Origin: Rutstroemia sp. NJR-2017a BVV2
Taxonomy: Eukaryota; Ascomycota; Leotiomycetes; Helotiales; Rutstroemiaceae
NCBI GenBank assembly: GCA_002946415.1
Contig: NJPS01000061.1
Location: 62,001-126,000, forward strand
DNA: 64,000 nucleotides
Direction of reading: 5' to 3'
Positions 12,228 through 24,254 of the stretch are shown one piece after another (positions within the stretch are counted from its first letter, which is position 1; every line of letters begins with the position of its first letter). The notes below the pieces were generated by a model. That model was not told where the DNA came from, made no database searches, and was given only the letters and a program-made list of their open reading frames with translations. The position numbers and the translations under genes were made by a program.

Positions 12228-12853
12228 CTGAGAATATTTAGGTGAAAGTTGAATCAGATGAACTAATTCTAAAACGAGTGTCGATGCCTGAAAATGCGGA
12301 CTTGGAAGGACGGAAAAGAAGTGAGTGATGTTTGGTGAATAAGAAATTTTAGGTCTGAAGGGCAACAGGAGGACTTCTTGTTGACATCAATATAGGTACG
12401 CAAGAGACATTAATACAGAACTAGAGAGAATTGGCCATTACGAAGCAGGAACGTTTCTGGAGAGATAGTGACCACGGATTCTCAATTCAGCGATCATTCT
12501 TGCCCACTGTATGCTTCGATTAGCATTTCTGCATCTTGCTGCCCCAAACCGAGGTCGTAATTCACTCCCGTCTATGGAAGGTGCGATGTTACGGAGGTAG
12601 AGCCTCAAGAATTCAAGAACGCAGCGCATGGATCGTGCACGTGACGTTGATTTTACTGGCTGGTTGTCAACTTTCTGGTGGGGTTCGTTTAACGGCGCAC
12701 CGCCTATCGGTCGTCATCTCGAAGCTCTAGGATTGAAAGGCCAACGGTCAATACAGCTGTCAATCTTCAGCACAAGGTATCTTCAAAACCGTAGAGAGCT
12801 GTCGCATAACTTCCCAGAGGACTTGGGACTGCATTGCGCAGCTTTACTTCATC
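12228..12853. promoter_or_regulatory. Upstream region of ARP3
   Basis: About 600 bp before the Arp3 start, on the divergent side of the taspase/candidate gene. Expected to hold the Arp3 promoter. No specific element identified. Confidence 0.4.
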
Positions 12854-14537
12854 ATGGCTTCTCACACTCCGGCCGTTGTCATGGACAAGTACGTTTCGAG
12901 CATCCCCCAAGGCAACCCACACCCCCGTGCCTCATACCCCGAGAGTTCGAGTTATTGTCTGCATTGTTACATCTGCTGATATTTGGTGATAGCGGTACCG
13001 GTTACTCAAAGCTTGGTTAGTTTCTAACTATTCGACACAACCGGATATAGCTAAACATGCTTCCTCATAGGTTTCGCCGGCAATGATTCGCCATCCTTCG
13101 TATTCCCTACAGCCATAGCAACGAAAGGTGCCGCCGCGGCAGGTTCTGGATCGGGTTCCGGACGCCCTGCGGTTGCAAACAAACCTTCGTATCTAACAGG
13201 TGGCGCTGGCCCAGGAGGACATCTGTCAATGAAACGGGGAACCGAGGATCTGGACTTCTTCATTGGTGATGAAGCATTGGCAGCAGCCAGTGGACCAGGT
13301 GCGCATGAAATCGATCTCAGAAGGATGCAATATTGATAGTTGCAGGTTATGGCATACATTATCCCATTCGCCATGGTCAAATTGAGAATTGGGTAAGAAG
13401 GACAAGCTGTAGTCAAAATATGAGGGGTTAACGTGTTTTAGGACCATATGGAAAGATTTTGGTCGAATTCGATATTCAAGTATCTTCGTGTAGAACCAGA
13501 GGATCACTATTTCTTGTTAACAGAGCCGGTATGTACTTGTGATTCGAGTTTACCATAGGCCCCTTACTCACCGACCTTTTTAAGCCTCTCAATCCACCCG
13601 AGAATCGCGAGAACACCGCTGAGATTATGTTCGAATCTTTCAACTGTGCCGGTCTGTACATTGCTGTCCAAGCAGTGCTTGCTCTGGCTGCATCATGGAC
13701 TTCATCCAAAGTTTCCGATCGATCCTTGACCGGAACCGTTATTGATTCCGGAGACGGTGTGACGCACGTTATTCCTGTGGCAGAAGGATATGTTATCGGG
13801 TCATCTATAAAGTCAATTCCAATTGCGGGTCGTGATATAACTTACTTCGTCCAATCACTACTTCGAGACCGAGGCGAGCCAGACTCGTCGTTGAAGACAG
13901 CAGGAGAGATTAAGGAGAACTACTGCTATGTCTCCCCAGATATTGTGAAGGAATTTTCTCGGTTCGACAGTGACCCTTCAAGATTTATGAAACACACAGT
14001 TACCCAACCCGGTGGACGAAAGGTTACGGTAGATGTCGGTTACGAACGATTCCTCGCACCCGAAATCTTTTTCAATCCCGAAATTTACTCCTCCGACTTC
14101 TTGACTCCACTTCCTACGGTTGTTGATGGTGTTATCCAATCCTCGCCTATTGATGTACGACGTGGACTTTACAAGAACATTGTCCTATCAGGTGGAAGTA
14201 CGCTATACAAGGACTTCGGCCGCAGATTACAACGTGACATCAAACACTTGGTGGACGACAGAATCAAGGCCAGCGAAGCCAGAAGTGGTGGTGCAAAAAG
14301 TGGTGGATTGGAAGTTCAGGTAATCTCTCACAAAAGACAACGACATGGTCCATGGTTCGGTGGTTCTCTTTTGGGTCAAACTCCGGAATTCAGATCTTAT
14401 TGCCATACCAAAGCAGGTAAGTTGATGGAAAAGTCTACGTAAGCTGGAATATATACTAATAGTCTACAGAATATGAAGAAATAGGGCCAAGTATTGTTCG
14501 CAGATTCGCCTTGTTAGGAGGACCAGGAGGATCATAG
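12854..14537 (+). CDS. ARP3: Actin-related protein 3 (Arp2/3 complex)
   Basis: Nucleotide-binding subunit of the Arp2/3 complex, which nucleates branched actin filaments at endocytic patches and hyphal tips. Seven exons: 12854-12888, 12993-13015, 13071-13298, 13346-13392, 13442-13528, 13585-14416 and 14470-14537. Product 439 aa. Actin-fold signatures are visible: the phosphate-1 loop [13 protein letters not shown] built from exons 1-3, [15 protein letters not shown] across the exon 3/4 junction, the [17 protein letters not shown] segment across exons 5/6, the [11 protein letters not shown] phosphate-2 loop and the [11 protein letters not shown] adenosine loop. A Gly/Ala-rich insertion after the FVFPTAIA segment accounts for the length above ordinary actin. 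Early tiny exons (35 and 23 nt) are typical of fungal actin-family genes. All phases agree. Confidence 0.97.
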
Positions 14538-14961
14538 GGAAAATAGGCATGTGATTGATACTGTAGAGAGACAAGGAGGAGGCAAAAGCTGCATGTCTAC
14601 TGAGCGAGCGGAGTTTATGGGATACGATTGAAGTGATGAAACGAATTGAGATGTTTACAGCTAGTTGACGGACTTTAGGGGATGATAAAATTGATCAAAT
14701 CGTTGCATATGTTCTGATTCTTGCTGGTAAATAAACTGTTCCAGATATCGACGTCTTGTCCCTCCCCCTCTATTTACACGTGCTCGTATAAATTGGTGGG
14801 GTCATTTCGCGTGCCAAAATCTCCATCGCGTCTCATGAACATCCAACCACAAGAATTGGTACCCAAGCACCAGACCTCTCAAGCTTATTCCACATATTCT
14901 CTTCAATTGCTCGTAAATAACTCATCAATCTTTTCCTCAGTCTCAAAACCAACCCAGAAAA
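14538..14961. other. Intergenic ARP3-DAD3
   Basis: A 424-bp same-strand gap holding the Arp3 3' UTR and the Dad3 promoter. The last 200 bp are CT-rich on the + strand, as is common upstream of fungal transcription starts. Confidence 0.45.
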
Positions 14962-15354
14962 ATGGACGCCGCAGATGCATCCTCCATCCCCCTCCCGACC
15001 AACGAGGATCTCTCGCCAATTGAGCAAGATCTCCTAGATGAATACGAACGACTAGCAGAGAACATGAAAACAGTTCGTCTCCCCTCCTTTCTCTCCCTTT
15101 CCCCCACCTCATAGACTAACATCCTCCCCTCCCCCCAGCTCGCACTCAAACTCGAACAACTATCCGATGCGCCGGCGGCCGAAATCCTCGACAGCCTGCG
15201 GCAGCTAGAGCGCAAAACCAGTCTGGTGTTTACGCTGCTCAAGGCGAGTGTGTATAGTATTGTTTTGCAGCAGGAGATTTTAGAGGGGAATGGGGATGAA
15301 GGGGGGGAGGGTGGAGAGGGGGAGGGGGAGGGGGATGATACGTTGGGGCTGTGA
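14962..15354 (+). CDS. DAD3: DASH/Dam1 complex subunit Dad3
   Basis: Small kinetochore protein of the fungal-specific DASH/Dam1 ring, which couples chromosomes to spindle microtubules. Exons are 14962-15072 and 15139-15354, product 108 aa. The donor is GTTCGT, weak at positions +3 to +6, and the acceptor follows a C-run (CCCCCCAG). Joining gives the family helix pair: LSPIEQDLLDEYERLAENMK, then LALKLEQL, LRQLERKTSLVFTLLKASVYSIV. The last ~20 residues are a Gly/Glu repeat (GGEGGEGEGEG type) encoded by a nearly pure G-run and absent from the conserved core. Lies 424 bp after Arp3 and is convergent with the mitochondrial S5 gene. Confidence 0.93.
15301..15334 (+). repeat. G-rich coding tract, possible G-quadruplex
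   Basis: Runs of three to seven G separated by one to four bases occupy the last codons of Dad3, so the transcript would carry the G-runs. Four-tetrad quadruplex formation is possible on paper. Confidence 0.5.
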
Positions 15355-15780
15355 GGGGGTTTTTGTAAGCGGGGAAAGGCACTGCGTGAGATGGATATGG
15401 GGTCGAATAAGCATGTGGCGGGGTTGGAGGGGGCTTCGAGTTTGAAGGGATATCTGAGCGAGAGAACCAGATGAGGGAGCACAAGACTAAGACACCGAGG
15501 TCGAAGAAAGACGATAAAGATGGAACCGGCGCGGGCACATATATCAGTTCTAAGGTTACGCAAACCGGATATTGGATGGGAATTGATCATCATTTAGGAG
15601 TTCTAGCAATAAGATACCCCCACACATCTCATCAGAGATATGTATATATACATGAATATACAAACCAAGCAGACGAGCAAGAAAGCAAGGTTCCCAGCTT
15701 TGGACGCCGTTGTCTAAGCCCATGCAGATATCTTTTTCGCCATCCTACTCATACAGCGTACATATACACATCTTTCGTAT
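15355..15780. other. Convergent 3' intergenic DAD3/uS5m
   Basis: 426 bp shared by the 3' ends of two convergent genes. Nothing else recognised. Confidence 0.5.
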
Positions 15781-17084
15781 CTATACTTGTCCGGCATAGT
15801 AGACTTTCCTAACATCCACCAACTTCTTTCCTCTTCCTCGTGCAACCTCGTCTGGTATTCGCTGTTTCATTAGGGCTTGGTATGTGGCTTTGATTGTATT
15901 CATCTTGTTTCGGGAGCGAGGTACTTTCGCCGCGAGGTCGTGGATGCCAAGAGCGCGACACATTTCGAATATGAGATGTTGACAGCGGAGGCCGAATCCT
16001 GTTTGTTCACTTAGCCATTGCGTGCACCTTGCAAACTAATACAGCAGGGAAAGTAAATAGACTTACCAGGAGGTCTACTCATCAGTTGCACTTCCACTGC
16101 ACTAACCTTCCCCTCAACAGTTCCAAAGATGGTGCGATCCTCATACCTGGGAATTGGCTGCATGTTCCTCATCGCCGCAATCTTCGCATTATTCATCGTG
16201 TCCTCGACTTCCTGGCCCTTCGCCTCCCCAATGCCCAATATCCCATTCCCATTACCCGCCACAGCCAAGCAGTACAAACTCTCAATCTTCCCCAACCTCG
16301 TCTGATTCACAACCCGATGGCGAACCAACACCTTGACCTTGAAGTCCAGAATCTGACGCATCGTATACCCCGTCTGTTTCCTGAACCGATTATAAACCCC
16401 ATCCGGATCCAGCGGATCATTCTCCATCTCCTCGTCCTTGCCATCTACCGCTCCCGTCCCCGTCGTCGGATCTTTCGTGAAATTGCCAGGAATCGCCGGC
16501 GCCAGCGCATATGTGCTCGGATCGCCGAGTTCCGCCTGCATAGCCTTCAGCGTGTCCAAGCGATTCGGTCTGTGTTTCTCTGCATACATGGGATCTTCTG
16601 GGTCGATGTCTTCCGGGTGCTCTTCCATCACTTTATCCAGATACGCGATGAACTTCTCGCCGACTTTGTCCTGGTCTAATGTCCAGTTCGGGTCGATTTT
16701 GTAGTCCATGAGTTTCTTGTCGATCACTGGCTGTGTATTCGACAGATCATCTATGTATTCTAGCCGGCCGAGATCGGTTCGCAGCATGCCATGGCTTTTG
16801 AGATCTTCGGGGTCGATTGCTTGCTCTCCTGCTTCGATTGCTGCGATTTGCTCGGGTGTGTAGATTTTGCTCAATGCTGCTTTTTCCTCAGCAGTATATG
16901 CGGGGAAAGTTTCCTTAGCAGGGGCTTGTAGCTCAGAAGCTTTTATGCTGGCGAATCGTGGACGACGTCGTTGGGGGAGAGGGGCAGAAGCGTGGAAATT
17001 TTGGCGGCGGACTCGAGGACAGAGTTTAGAGATGTGGGAGGGGGCTTGGAAGAGACATCTTGCTGCCGGCCGTGAGATACTCAT
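15781..17084 (-). CDS. MRPS5: Mitochondrial small-subunit ribosomal protein uS5m
   Basis: Component of the mitoribosome small subunit. Exons are 17084-16067 and 15998-15781, with a 68-nt intron (GTAAGT...AACAG). Product 411 aa. The N-terminus is Arg/Ser/Ala-rich without acidic residues ([16 protein letters not shown]), as expected for a mitochondrial presequence. Residues from about 260 hold the S5 double-stranded-RNA-binding fold ([20 protein letters not shown], then a glycine-rich [17 protein letters not shown] loop). The C-terminal S5 domain spans the intron ([19 protein letters not shown]). The ~190 residues between presequence and S5 fold match the long fungal mitochondrial extension. 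The 5'-most in-frame codons before 17084 lack an ATG. Confidence 0.93.
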
Positions 17085-18741
17085 CGCGCCAGGTGGTGTG
17101 AGGTGGTTGGCAGCTTTGTCTGCTCGCCGTGTTGGAGCCCAATTGCTGGATTTTGGTACTTGATGCCCACCCACAAATCGTAATGTTCCTGGAGAAAATT
17201 AGTCGCTCGGACAATTTGTGAGATCACGTGTGCAGGGGTCCAGTCTCTCCAGGCACAGAAAAGACAGGCCGATTTGGGACAATATATTGTAGCTGATTAC
17301 TATTGGTAAACAAATATCTTAAAGACTCTATGATGTTATAGTATTTTCATTATCCAAATATTTTTTTGATATTGTTGTAGATCTGTTATTTCTGCACCGG
17401 AAAGCCAATTGATATTAACCAGCGATCAGCGTGGAGACGTCCCTCCTTCGACCTCTTGTCATTCTAGAGAACGCTTTTTCAGATGGAGAGAAGAATAACT
17501 TCAAACATGAGCGTTAAGCCACAGCATTTTCGAACATGTGCAGTATTATAGGCATTAACTCAGCTTCGATTTTCACACCCGACATCTATCTCTCAATCCA
17601 CACACCCTTCACAAGAAACTCTCAACCCATTCAACACAAAGTTCGTAGTCATGATAATCATTAATTACTAACTAAGAGGAGATAAATATTCAAACGAAAG
17701 CGCGCTACATCCAAGTTAAAAGAAAATACGAACGTCAAGTTCCAAAAGCAAAGCAAACCAAAGTAAGCAAAGCCAGCCAGCCGTGAGGCAAGAAGTATAA
17801 AAGCATCGCACCCAAACACTATTCATTGAATCAATCTCATAAACAGCACTTTTGATAAACCTTTCTGATCGTGTACTCCATTTGTTTTCCTTCCTTCTTT
17901 CCTTGCCAGTCCTGTCCTTGTAATGTCCTATGCGCTAGATCTTGTGTTCCAGTGAAAGATGGAAGCTGGAAATTTGACATCCAGCAATCCTCTTACTCAG
18001 TTGCATGGCTTCTCCATCCATGACCCATTCCACCATTACCCATATATACTCTAGGATTCCCTTTCTTCTAGGTTTTCCTTTCCGTAGGCTTTCCATTACC
18101 TAATCCCTATCTCTCTCTGTTCTGCATAGGGTTTGAAGAATGACATACTCAAACAAAGATTACCACCTGAAGTAATGAAGGGCTCAATAATAAGAGCAAA
18201 AAATAAGGAAAAGAAGAGAAAGAGCATCAGAATCCCAGACGGAAGTCATCGCAAATTCTACCTAAATAAATGGTGAAAAAAGAAAAAGAACAGAAATACA
18301 TGTTGAGTGAGTACAAATATAATATTGAAGGATAGTGCAGAAGTAAATATACAATATTATGAACAAATTTCCTTTCCAGTATTCCAAACAATCTTCATAA
18401 CCCGCATGAACATCACCTTCAAATCCTGGTCCGTGATGTCATTCACCTCCTCTTGCGAGAGTAGTTTTTGTTCTAAGAAAAAGACAATCCAAACATTTTC
18501 CTTCCTTCTTTCCTCCCTTCCGCTAAATATGAATGCAATAGTATGAAAAGGCCGTGTCACGTTAAAGAAAAGAATGAATATATGATAAGGTTCAAAAAAA
18601 TAAAGGTAAAAGAAATAAAGGGTATCGGTGGTCAAGAGTAATCCGCAACAAAACGTAGGTGAAAACTAAAGAAATTGAAACGCCAACATTATGCTATGTA
18701 GAGCAGATATGAGAATGATGAAGCGAAGGACTGAGGGTACA
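17085..18741. other. Intergenic with dispersed repeat copy
   Basis: Holds the uS5m promoter and the long 3' flank of the WD40 gene. 17,250-17,411 matches a second locus in this window (see repeat). 17,600-18,700 is A-rich with no gene seen. Confidence 0.5.
17250..17411 (+). repeat. Degenerate dispersed repeat, copy 1
   Basis: By eye this aligns collinearly with 58,503-58,670. Shared blocks include GCCGATT, TGATTACT, GACTCTA, a T-run followed by GA, and CTGTTATTTCTG. Many differences are C/T or G/A changes. No coding capacity seen. Confidence 0.6.
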
Positions 18742-21700
18742 TTATATCATACCACCGTCAATAGAGCCCTGGAACGCAGCTCGGACTTCCATCGGGTGTC
18801 TTTCTGTTGTTTGGCCGCCCATTGATTGCATGGACGGAGTTGTGGTATTACTTCTGATGATTGGTTGGGCCCAAATTTCATATGGAGCTGCCTCGATTGG
18901 GCTCTTCTGTTTATCGACAACTGGAGATGAGTTGTTGCGGCCACGACTAGCGCTTCGGAGACGTTCCGCGGCACGAAAGAAAACGTTTGAAGTATCGCTG
19001 CGGCCGCGGCTATGGCTAACGGAGGATGTTCGTCGTCTGTGCATCTCGGGGGGGATTGGAGGAGGCTCCATCATCATCATCGTTGTTGGCGTCTTGCTTT
19101 TTGGGATCATTGGGATAGGTTCATCATCCATGACAATCTCGATAACTCCAGATCCAGATGAGACGGCCGACACGCCTGAAGTTCCGGATACCCCAGATAC
19201 GATTGAGTTAGTGTTCGCGTTCGGGCGGTATAGCGGTGCTGGAGGTGGTGGGGGTGGCTTAGCAAGATGCTGCAATTGTGGCAAAAGAACGGGTGGAGGT
19301 GGAGGTGGGGGAGGAAGTAAGTTATTCTTTGAATGATCAACTGCTTGATTGGCCTCGATAGTCTCATCAATTCCAGTAAGAACATTGACCGGACCACTTG
19401 AATATACCGGACTTCCACTCCTGCTCGAGCTCTCTGCATGAGCATCACCAGAGGCGATTCTGCGAGGGGATTGTGTTGGCGACATCCTCTCTCTATCCTC
19501 GCGTCTCCTATTGCTTGACGGGATGGCTGCCTGGAAAGCAGGGTGCAGAGGTAAACCAGCCGGAATAGTAGCCGGCTTGTAAAATGCTTCCTCGGGAATA
19601 GGTGCAGACGCAGATCGAGGTGGAACGCGGCGAGGAGACGCCGACGCCTGATAGACAGTCTTTGGAAGAGGACCGAAGCTGTCGCGGGATCCGCTAGAAG
19701 GCCCATTGTAAACTGCGGGTGCCAATGTAGAACTCTGGAGTGTTTGTGCTGGACCGTTGTCATATTTGTCCGGGATTTGAGGTACTTGGGGGATGTCTTG
19801 GCCATTACCGTCGGGATCATACTTGGGATGACGCATAGCACGAGGAGTTGCGGGTAAGCCAACCTGAACCGAAGATTCGGTAGAATTGAAGCCGTTACCA
19901 GGGGATACCTGGAAGCTATTTGGAGTTGTGGTCTGGCTTCGCGTGATGGGAGGGCTTGGCTTGGGAGGGGGCGTGTACGATTGAATGGGTTTCGAATCGG
20001 GTGGGAAATTTGGGCTTGGACGATACGCAAGAGGTGATAATCCGCTTATCTCCTCCGGATGAATGATGGGTGGGGCCAATGGTCTTTGAGCTAAAGACTT
20101 GCGTCTCTCTTCGAGTTCACGCGCAGCCTGTTCTCTTTTCCATGCTCGCTCATCTAGTTGCTGTTGGCTCAAATCACTGCGTTGTTGCTCAGAGTTGGAT
20201 CGTGAGTGAGCCTCAGTTGTTTCGGCACCTCCATATGTTGGCATGCGATTTTCCATAGGCCTACGGCTTGTCGACCTATTGCGTCGTCTGCCATCGGGAG
20301 AGCTAGCCCGAACAGCACTTGTGCCACGCTCTCCAACCCGGCTGGTACTCCTTACTTTCGTCCTTTCTCGGAATTCAAGCTGTTGCCTTTTTGCTTCTCT
20401 GAGGTCCTTTAGGTCTTCATAGTCTTCCTGGTAAAACTGCGCCTGTGGTGAGAAGGGTAGAGGTGATGAAGGCGAGCGTATGGCTGAACCCGAACGGCCT
20501 GCACTCCGGCCTCTAGCATCCCTGCCGCCAAATCTCGTATCTGGACTGGCGGGACGGCGACTACCACTGCGACTAGGGGCACGACTGGATGATTTGCCAC
20601 CCATCTTGGTACGAGTGGCAGTAGCGGGTTCTGGTGATTGTCGTCGTACCTGACTTTCCTGTCGAGTGGTCCTGACTTCGAGCTTGGGCTTCTCCTCAAC
20701 TACTGCAGCACGGAATTCTTCATCGGACACTGTAGCGCCTAGATCTCTGAGATCCTCAGGTGACATCGGAATGGGGGAAGTTGGCGAACGTTTAGCAGGC
20801 TTGATATATTGATTGACGCTCCTTCCTCGGTCTTCTGATGGCTCTCGAGCTCTCGGTTTTCTGCTACTGCTGCGCGCTCTTCCGGATCTCTCCTGGCTTG
20901 CTTGTCTGCTACGTTGTTTTGGCTTGTGGTATTGTGCAGAATCTAGGCTGCTGATGTATTGATCAATACTCCTGCCAGTGACTACCGGGCTTGCGTTGCC
21001 TCTATAGCTCCTTTCGCTAACCAAAGGACTGCGAGCGTGACTGGAAGCCGAGACTGAAGCAGCTGAGAATGATGCTGCGGAATTCAACGTATCGTTAAGT
21101 GAAATATTGGTTGGCGGGCGGGAACCACCGGTTTGTTCTGGGGAGGTCATATAATCACCTGTGATGATTGATTCCATTGGGGGCCATTGAATCTGTAGTC
21201 CATCTGGCTTTCGGTGTCGCGATCCATTTCTAGCCCGAGATTCTTGCTTGACGGCAGTGAACGATTCCGGAGATGGCGATGGTAAGGCATTCGAAATCTT
21301 TTTCTGTGTCATGGGTAGCGCTGGCTTGGACTTAGAAATCGGGGTATAAGTTGCTGAGCTCAATTGCATCGTCTCTGGATGTTCTTCCTGTTCTTTTTCC
21401 TGTGTTGGTTCCTGTGCATTTCTCAAGGATCGTTCCCTATCCGATCCTGAGTCCGCCGGAGTAGGTGGGTTGAGCGGCTCTAGTTTAACACGAGGGATAA
21501 CATCGTTGGGCGTCTCACCAATCGATGGAAGGCGGCGCCTTGAGAACCCGCCAGGGGTAGCTGTCCGTGCGGATGCGGGAGTATGATAAGCGCTGCGACG
21601 TCCGGGTCTAAGGAAAGCGGTATTTGCTGTGTCACCACCTGGAGAGATGGCAGATTCCTCGATGGGTGTTGGCCCAGCGCCGAGTGGGGTTAGGTCATCA

Positions 21701-24254
21701 TCACCCATACCGAAGAACTTGGATCTTTGTTGCTTGTCACCAAAAGCTGTAATCAATTTCAGCGCTGATGTCTTTGCAATGCTGCGCTGAGGACCCCTGT
21801 GGCTTGGTGGGGATAAAGGCGGGCTTAAGAGTTCGGGAATGCTTTGACTGTGGATGTTTGTGAACGTAGCTGCTTGAGCGGATGGCGATGTCCATGGCTC
21901 TGTCGACTCAGCTGCTGTGCACGAGAAGCAACGAATGGCCAATTGTTGTTGACCATGCTGAACAGCCCATTCGCCCCATTTCCTAATCAATCCAGCTTGC
22001 CTCGACCAGTCAGATGGGAAGACATGACAAGTCAGGATCAAGGCCTCTGTAAATCGCTTGTGGGAGACATAGATTTCTATCGCATCGTTGTGATCACCCA
22101 TACCGATCAAGATCGTGGCTGCTGTGTGAACGTCTCCTTTTTCGAGAAGACGTTGGACATAGGCTCTAGCAATCTTTGTTTGAGAGGCGGAGCCACCAAT
22201 TCCACTGATAGCAAGAAGCATCCAATCCGACGAGGTCATCGATTCGGAGCTTGTATTCATGATATCGATGTCGACCTCGCCGATCCATTTCGCAAGAAGA
22301 ACCCTACCCATAGAGCCGAGAGGGTGTCGGTTCATCTCGTCGCGGATAAGTCCATCAGCCTCTCCATCCCAGCCGAAAATCGTACTAAGCATCTGGATTC
22401 GAAGATCATCATTCGTAAGACGCTCGTTTCCCGGAACATGTGGTGGGCGGTAAGGAATATCACTTAATCTGGACTTGGTGAACTTGAAGAGTTCACTGAC
22501 TTCTCCGTGATCATCCGGACTTCGAAGAACTTCACGCCTGAGTCGAGACCCTCTGTGTCTCGATCTATGAGAAGTAGCAGAGCCTGTTGCGCTCATAGCA
22601 TAGCTGCCACGACTGGAGGCTATTGATGGTTCCCGGGTACCAGTACGGATTGATGATCCGAACGACATAGTGGTCGCCTCACTCATGGCACCATGCGATG
22701 CGACAGACATGCCTGAGGAATGCTTTCCGTGGTGGCGAGCATGTTGTCCTGAGTCGTTTGACGACCTGGTCGAAGTGGAGGTCCGACTCCTTGACGATAC
22801 GGGAGACAACGTATCGGCTCGGTTAGGCTCATTAGCCTCAACACGCAATTGTTGTTCTAGTTCATCACCACGACGAGCTATTCTGGCAAGTGGTGACATA
22901 TGATCTGAGTCGCTTTCAGAAATGTCGATGTTGATCGGTACAGCCGAGATCTCTACGACGGCAGCCTGGGCCTGTTGCTGCTTTTGCTCCTCGATTGAGA
23001 CAGGTGGCGATGGTGGAAGCAGATTGGCCGGATGCTGCACATTCGCCACCATCTGAGATGGAGAGTTGAGATCATATTGCTGCACAGTATTGTTGGGACC
23101 AAGAGTGAACAGGGTCGCCCCTGGACCATAGACTGCTAAACCTCGTACATGGTCCAAAGTAGGAACCTTTTCGAAAGTGACATGCTTTGTTCGAACGTCC
23201 CATGACGAAGTTTCCCTACAGTATATCTTTTGTAAGCACTTGTTGCTAAGCGCGCGGCGATTGATACGTGCATGTGGGGCAATGGGGAAGACAGGAGCTA
23301 CTTACCCTTCAGAGTATTGGATGATACGGCCGTTTTTGGACCAACCTAGCCAGTTTGGACCCGGCTCAAAGTTATCTGACCGTTTCAAGACTCGGACAAC
23401 TTTGGCTGTATCATTGCTTGTAGGAGATTTTGCGATACTCCAAACTCGAAGATCTCCATCATTAGTTTGAGAAGCCAACATGTCTGACTTTTGACGAGAC
23501 GAAGAAGCATGCCACGACAAGGTAACAATTGGTGATGGTCCTCTCGATGTAGTCAAATGGTGTAGAATAATGAATCTTGGTTGTAATGCTGCAATCAATA
23601 AAGAGCCATTGGAGAATCTGGCCCAAGTCAGCTGAAAACTCTAATTCAGAAAAAGGCGAGAATTCTCCTACCCAATAGCATAAGTTCTACAGTCTGCTGC
23701 AGGAGCCAGAGCTGTGATCGGAATCTGGTCTATAGTCCTCGCAGAGATGTGCTCTGATGTGGTGGGCTCAAAAAGAATGACATTTCCCTGAGCATTTCCT
23801 AGAAACCTTCAGCAAAAGCATTGAACTTGCAATGACTATACTCACCAAATGCAACATTGCCATTGCGCATCCAAGCTGCCACCGTAAGATTTTCATAAGA
23901 CGCAAACCTTGCTACTTCATCTCCAGTCATACAATCCCACACAATCGCAGTTTGACTGGCATCATAAGTCACAACTAGTCTTCCAGCCCCTCTTTCACTA
24001 ACATTATCCACCGCAAGCAATTGTATTTCTTCCGTATGTCTCGAAAAGCGTCTTTCAATTTTGAGTGTATCGTGATGAGCGCAAACAACCGTAGTCCCTT
24101 GCACATACAGGAACATCGACGCCGTCGCAGCACATGGTTCGAAATCGCGTGCTACCAAATCCGTCGCCATGCTGACTTCCGCCAGTGTTGTCCCTGTTCC
24201 TTTCGAGGAATGACCAGATCTTATTGAATTCGAGTGGTTTCTGGAAGCTGACAT
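18742..24254 (-). CDS. Large WD40 protein with Gemin5-like helical repeats and disordered C-terminus
   Basis: Probable scaffold protein, function not assigned. Exons are 24254-23846, 23798-23672, 23617-23306 and 23215-18742, with introns of 47, 54 and 90 nt. Product 1,773 aa. The first ~330 residues read as WD40 blades (for example TAIVWDCMTGDEVARF, DGDLRVWSIA, SSWDVRTKHV). A helical TPR-like region at about 520-716 (AYVQRLLEKGDVHTAATILI, then IRKWGEWAVQHGQQQLAIRCF) resembles the post-WD40 region of Gemin5 and similar fungal proteins. The rest, about 1,000 residues, is disordered: Ser/Arg-rich segments, repeated QYI-type short motifs (IDQYISSLDS, VNQYIKPAKR) and two proline runs near 1,620. 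The fully open 4.5-kb last exon and matching phases make the model strong; the role is inference. Confidence 0.88.

Noticed and set aside
14943..15593. 216-codon open frame on the - strand
   Set aside because: Antisense to Dad3; Ser/Pro-rich because of the G-rich sense strand.
19107..20030. 307-codon open frame
   Set aside because: Out-of-frame shadow of the WD40 gene's long last exon.
21844..22467. 207-codon open frame on the + strand
   Set aside because: Antisense shadow of the WD40 gene.
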